Shown piece by piece: positions 11,533-14,794 of a stretch of DNA of 14,794 bases (position 1 is its first letter; every line of letters starts with the position of its first letter). The position numbers and the translations under genes were made by a program. This stretch comes from UBA5738 sp049641805 (GTDB taxonomy: Bacteria > Patescibacteriota > Minisyncoccia > Minisyncoccales > UBA5738), in contig JBARNX010000023.1 of assembly GCA_049641805.1 (NCBI GenBank), positions 1 through 14,794 of the forward strand, given 5' to 3'. The notes under the pieces are model-generated. The model was not told the DNA's origin, did not search any database, and worked only from the letters and a program-made list of their open reading frames with translations.

Positions 11533-13566
11533 ATGGATTTCTCACAAAATTCCGTTAACTCGGATAATTTATCAAATGGCCGAAACAATCCGGCCAACCA
11601 AAGAGCGCGCGGCCAAAACCGTCCGCCGATGCCGCCGAAGAAACAAAAACTTCCCGCCAACGAGCTTGACGGCGCGCTTGAAAGAATACTAAAGCAGACT
11701 CCCGTCGCGCCGCGGCATCAACAAGCCGAAAATGTTTCCCGGGATGACACGGCATTTACGCCAAAGAAAACCGAACCGATTTTAAAACGCAATCCGCGGC
11801 AAAACCGGAATCGGGATTCTCGAAGGCAGCGATTTGCGCCGCGGCAAATTCAACCGGACGGCAATCTGCCTCCAACGCCTCTCCGACCCGCCGGCAACAA
11901 AAATCTGCGCGTTATTCCTTTGGGAGGTTTGGGAGAAGTCGGCCGCAATATGACATTGCTGGAATATGAGAACTCGATTCTGATTTTGGACATGGGGTTC
12001 AGAATGCCCGGCGAAGATATGCCCGGGATCGACTATATCATTCCCAACATCGATTATTTGAAAAATAAAACGAAAAATATTGTCGGCGTTGTTTTCACGC
12101 ATGGCCATTATGATCATATTGGCGCCGTACCTTATATCATCGATAAAATCTGGCATCCGGGATTGAGAATGATCGCCTCTCCGCTCACCAAAGCGATCAT
12201 TATGAAACGCCAAGATGATTTCCCCGGTTTGCCGAAAATGGATATTGAAGAAGCCCATGACGGCACGCGCGCGACGCTCGGGCCCTTCACCGTGGAATTC
12301 TTCCGGCTGAATCACAACATCCCAGATAATTTCGGGATATTCGTGCAAACTCCCGTGGGCAATATTATCGATACTTCCGACTTCAAATTCGACAACAATC
12401 CGGTAAACGAAAAACCCACCGACTTCAAACGCTTACGGGATATCGGCAACCGGCGCATATTGCTTCTGCTCTCCGATTCAACCGGCGCCGAAGAACCGGG
12501 CCATTCGTTGTCGGAAAAGGAAATTTTCGAAAATCTGGAAAAGATATTTCAAGAATCAAAAGGCAGGATCATCGCGGCTACTTTCGGATCCCTGCTAAAC
12601 CGCATCCAGCAGCTTATTTTTCTTTCGGAAAAATACGGACGCAAAGTTGCCATTGACGGCTATTCGATGAAAAACAATGTCGAAGTCTGCCGCCAATTAA
12701 AATACATCCACGCCAATAAAAATACTTTTATCCAGCTAGGCGAAGTCGACAACTATCCCGACGACCGGTCAACCGTGATCTGTACCGGCGCCCAAGGCGA
12801 AGCCGACGCAGTATTGATGAAAATCGTCAATCGCGAACATCGCTTTCTGCGCTTCAAAAAAGGCGATTCGGTGATCTTTTCGTCTTCGGTGATTCCGGGC
12901 AATGAACGCACGGTACAGAATCTAAAAGACGAAATTTTACGCCAAGGCGTCAAGGTATACCATTATAAAATGATGGACATTCACGCGGGAGGGCATGCCA
13001 AACAAGAAGAGTTGATGGAAATGATGCGCATCATGCGGCCCAAATTCTTCATGCCGATCCACGGCCAATATTCGATGCTGGTGGCCAATACCGATTTGGC
13101 GCGCACGGTGGGAATTCCCGAAAACAACATTGTGATTGCGGAAAACGGCCAAGTAATCACCGTCAACCAGCGCCAGATCATTCTTGAAAAAGAAAATGTT
13201 CCCTCAAGTTATGTTATGGTCGACGGATTGGGCGTGGGCGATATCGGCGAAGTGGTTCTGCGCGACCGCCAGGTGCTGGCGCATGACGGAATGTTTGTCA
13301 TTGTTACGGTCATCGACCGCCTCACCGGCAAAGTCAAAGGGTCGCCCGACATTATTTCGCGCGGCTTCGTTTACCTGCGCGAATCGAAAGACCTGCTCAA
13401 AGAAACCCGCAACAAGACCATCGAAATCATCAACAAAGCCACCGGCGCCAACGGCGCGGTGAATTGGAGCTATGTCAAAGACGATATCCGCAACAAAATC
13501 GGCGACTTTCTGTTCACGCGGACGGAAAGAAGGCCGATGATTTTACCAGTCATCATTGAAATCTAA
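11533..13566 (+). CDS. rnj: Ribonuclease J with basic N-terminal extension
   Basis: A 677-residue metallo-beta-lactamase/beta-CASP ribonuclease for mRNA decay and RNA maturation, with endonuclease and 5'-3' exonuclease activity in the family. The first ~122 residues are low-complexity and rich in Arg, Gln, Asn and Pro, probably disordered and RNA-binding. The catalytic domain begins at LRVIPLGGLGEVGRNM. The metal-binding motif HGHYDH is at H190, H192, D194 and H195. DTSDFKFD, the beta-CASP region (SDSTGAEEPGHSLSE) and HAGGHAKQEEL, then MPIHGQY, follow. Family proteins are usually about 550-560 residues; the excess is the N-terminal tail. The ATG at 11533 is preferred to the frame start at 11341 because the region between carries a tRNA-proximal hairpin. 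trpS follows across hairpin element D. Confidence 0.93.
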   Translation: MDFSQNSVNSDNLSNGRNNPANQRARGQNRPPMPPKKQKLPANELDGALERILKQTPVAPRHQQAENVSRDDTAFTPKKTEPILKRNPRQNRNRDSRRQRFAPRQIQPDGNLPPTPLRPAGNKNLRVIPLGGLGEVGRNMTLLEYENSILILDMGFRMPGEDMPGIDYIIPNIDYLKNKTKNIVGVVFTHGHYDHIGAVPYIIDKIWHPGLRMIASPLTKAIIMKRQDDFPGLPKMDIEEAHDGTRATLGPFTVEFFRLNHNIPDNFGIFVQTPVGNIIDTSDFKFDNNPVNEKPTDFKRLRDIGNRRILLLLSDSTGAEEPGHSLSEKEIFENLEKIFQESKGRIIAATFGSLLNRIQQLIFLSEKYGRKVAIDGYSMKNNVEVCRQLKYIHANKNTFIQLGEVDNYPDDRSTVICTGAQGEADAVLMKIVNREHRFLRFKKGDSVIFSSSVIPGNERTVQNLKDEILRQGVKVYHYKMMDIHAGGHAKQEELMEMMRIMRPKFFMPIHGQYSMLVANTDLARTVGIPENNIVIAENGQVITVNQRQIILEKENVPSSYVMVDGLGVGDIGEVVLRDRQVLAHDGMFVIVTVIDRLTGKVKGSPDIISRGFVYLRESKDLLKETRNKTIEIINKATGANGAVNWSYVKDDIRNKIGDFLFTRTERRPMILPVIIEI

Positions 13567-13568
13567 AA

Positions 13569-13679
13569 AAATTAAAATTGAAAAATCAAAATATAAAATG
13601 ACAAATTAAAATGTTAAAGTGCCGCAATATAGACATTTTTCATTTTTACATTGTCATTTTGATATTTGATATTTACATT
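13569..13679 (+). repeat. AT-rich hairpin element, copy D (before trpS)
   Basis: An imperfect inverted repeat that fills the space between the rnj stop and trpS. The left part carries AAAAATCAAAAT and AAAATGACAAATTAAAATG; the right part carries TTTTTACATTGTCATTTTGA. It ends in ACATT (13675-13679), exactly 7 nt before the trpS ATG, as in copies A-C. It is the most diverged of the four. Confidence 0.75.
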
Positions 13680-13686
13680 TTCAATT

Positions 13687-14664
13687 ATGAGAATATTCAG
13701 CGGTATTCGCCCTACGGGCGACATTCATTTGGGAAACTATCTGGGTGCGATCAAACAATGGATTGATTTGCAAAATCAAGTAGAATCGATATTTTGCGTA
13801 GTTGACTTGCACGCGATAACCACGCCTTTTGACCCGCGAAAATTGCAATCCCAGATATTTGAATTGGCCGTGGATTATCTGGCGGTCGGGTTAAATCCCG
13901 ACAAATGCGTTTTGTTCGTGCAATCCGCAGTTAAAGAACATTGCGAATTGGCATGGCTCTTGGGAACCGTCACGCCCATGGGCGAATTAAAACGGATGAC
14001 CCAGTTCAAAGACAAATCAAAACAGCATCCCGAGTATGTAAACGCCGGATTATTCAATTATCCCTTGCTGATGGCCGCCGACATCCTGCTTTATAAAACC
14101 GACGGGGTGCCGATCGGCAAAGACCAGCAACAGCATGTGGAACTGGCGCGTGCCATTTGCCGTTATTTCAACAACCAATTCGGAAAAACCTTAAAGGAAC
14201 CGCAATCAATAATTCCCGAAACCGGAGCTAAAATAATGTCGCTGACCGAGCCGGAGAAAAAAATGTCCAAGACCGGTAATCCCAAAGGATGCATCGGCCT
14301 GTTCGAGGAACCCGAATCCATCCGAAAAAAAATAATGGCCGCGGTTACCGACACCGGTAAAGAAATAAAATTCGACCTCAATAAGAAGCCGGGGATTTCA
14401 AACCTTTTGGCGATCAACGCGCTGATACGAAATTTGCCGGTCAGCCGGCTGGAACAGGAATTTAAAGGAAAAAGTTATTCCGAATTCAAAAAAATAACCG
14501 CGCAAACGCTGATTGATTATTTGGATCCGTTGCGCCGCAAGCGCAACGAAATGATAACGCGCCAAGTTTATGTCAACGATATATTGAAAAAAGGCGCGGC
14601 AAAAGCGCAAACTCTCGCCAACGAAACCATCCATGAAGTAAAAACCGCCATGGGCCTAATCTAA
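13687..14664 (+). CDS. trpS: Tryptophanyl-tRNA synthetase
   Basis: A 325-residue class I aminoacyl-tRNA synthetase that charges tRNA-Trp with tryptophan. It begins MRIFSGIRPTGDIHLGNYLGA, where HLGN (14-17) is the HIGH-type ATP-binding motif. The active-site region TPMGELKRMTQFKDK and the GKDQQQHVELAR segment are typical. The KMSKS loop is KMSKT (192-196), a common variant. Length matches bacterial TrpRS. The ATG at 13687 is chosen over the TTG at 13666, which lies inside the repeat element. There is no Shine-Dalgarno sequence. No promoter is convincing, so it may be co-transcribed with rnj. Hairpins follow the TAA. Confidence 0.96.
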   Translation: MRIFSGIRPTGDIHLGNYLGAIKQWIDLQNQVESIFCVVDLHAITTPFDPRKLQSQIFELAVDYLAVGLNPDKCVLFVQSAVKEHCELAWLLGTVTPMGELKRMTQFKDKSKQHPEYVNAGLFNYPLLMAADILLYKTDGVPIGKDQQQHVELARAICRYFNNQFGKTLKEPQSIIPETGAKIMSLTEPEKKMSKTGNPKGCIGLFEEPESIRKKIMAAVTDTGKEIKFDLNKKPGISNLLAINALIRNLPVSRLEQEFKGKSYSEFKKITAQTLIDYLDPLRRKRNEMITRQVYVNDILKKGAAKAQTLANETIHEVKTAMGLI

Positions 14665-14674
14665 CCAAATAAAC

Positions 14675-14700
14675 TACCGCGCGCCCAAGGCGTCGCGGTA
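14675..14700 (+). terminator. Hairpin after trpS
   Basis: TACCGCG and CGCC pair with GGCG and CGCGGTA around the loop CAA, with one bulged T. The stem is very stable and lies about 10 nt after the stop. The tail is TTCCTTCC, not a pure T-run, so it is a likely but not classic terminator. Confidence 0.55.
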
Positions 14701-14735
14701 TTCCTTCCGCTCCGCTAACGCTCCGCGGAAAGGAA
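14701..14735. repeat. Second hairpin after trpS
   Basis: TTCCTTCCGC (14701-14710) pairs with GCGGAAAGGAA (14725-14735), with one bulged base. It follows the first hairpin without a gap. The role is unknown; transcript end or stabilisation is possible. Confidence 0.4.
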
Positions 14736-14746
14736 AAGTTTGATTC

Positions 14747-14791
14747 CCCGCCAAACATCGCCGGGGCATAGCCCCGAGGTATTCTGGCGGG
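14747..14791. repeat. Nested GC-rich hairpin at the right edge
   Basis: The outer arms CCCGCCA (14747-14753) and TGGCGGG (14785-14791) enclose an inner stem, CGGGGC and GCCCCG, with loop ATA (14762-14776). It is similar in style to the GC-rich hairpins after secG and near 2034. It may continue beyond the window. Confidence 0.5.
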
Positions 14792-14794
14792 TAA

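Overview
The window looks like chromosome of an uncultured, small-genome bacterium, most likely of the Candidate Phyla Radiation (Patescibacteria, Parcubacteria-like). This placement is inference. It rests on short housekeeping proteins, almost no Shine-Dalgarno sequences, AT-rich word-repeat spacers, an N-terminally extended RNase J, and a LemA/HtpX pair beside GroES/GroEL. TGA acts as a normal stop (for example in the holin-like gene at 7686-7688), so the UGA-glycine code of some related lineages is not used.

Left part (1-3100): a GT4/GT5-like glycosyltransferase and a small Tic20/DUF4870-like membrane protein on the minus strand, separated by a terminator and promoter. Then come a spacer with GC-rich hairpins, tRNA-Ser(GGA), a 58-residue AbrB-like regulator with its own promoter and a tandem repeat at its transcription start, and a short Cys-rich DUF3795-like protein that appears to have lost its middle. 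A strong bidirectional terminator closes this part.

Middle part (3113-7150, minus strand): a protein quality-control block. groES and groEL follow a sigma70-like promoter with a CIRCE-type dyad (9-N9-9), then a terminator, then lemA and htpX from a second promoter that carries a dyad.

Right part (7179-14794, plus strand): a holin-like (YvlD/PF04020) membrane protein overlapping secG, a membrane-anchored peptide-type ABC substrate-binding protein with a peptidoglycan-binding domain nested inside it, a UTP-glucose-1-phosphate uridylyltransferase, tRNA-Leu(CAG), RNase J and tryptophanyl-tRNA synthetase. Hairpins follow secG and trpS.

The most unusual signal is a family of four 110-120 bp AT-rich imperfect inverted repeats. 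They sit in the same orientation directly upstream of groEL, groES, the substrate-binding protein gene and trpS. In all four, the element's ACATT end lies exactly 7 nt before the start codon. The groEL and groES copies are a perfect 120-bp direct repeat. The family may be a translation-initiation or operon-linker element, or a small mobile element with a strict insertion preference.
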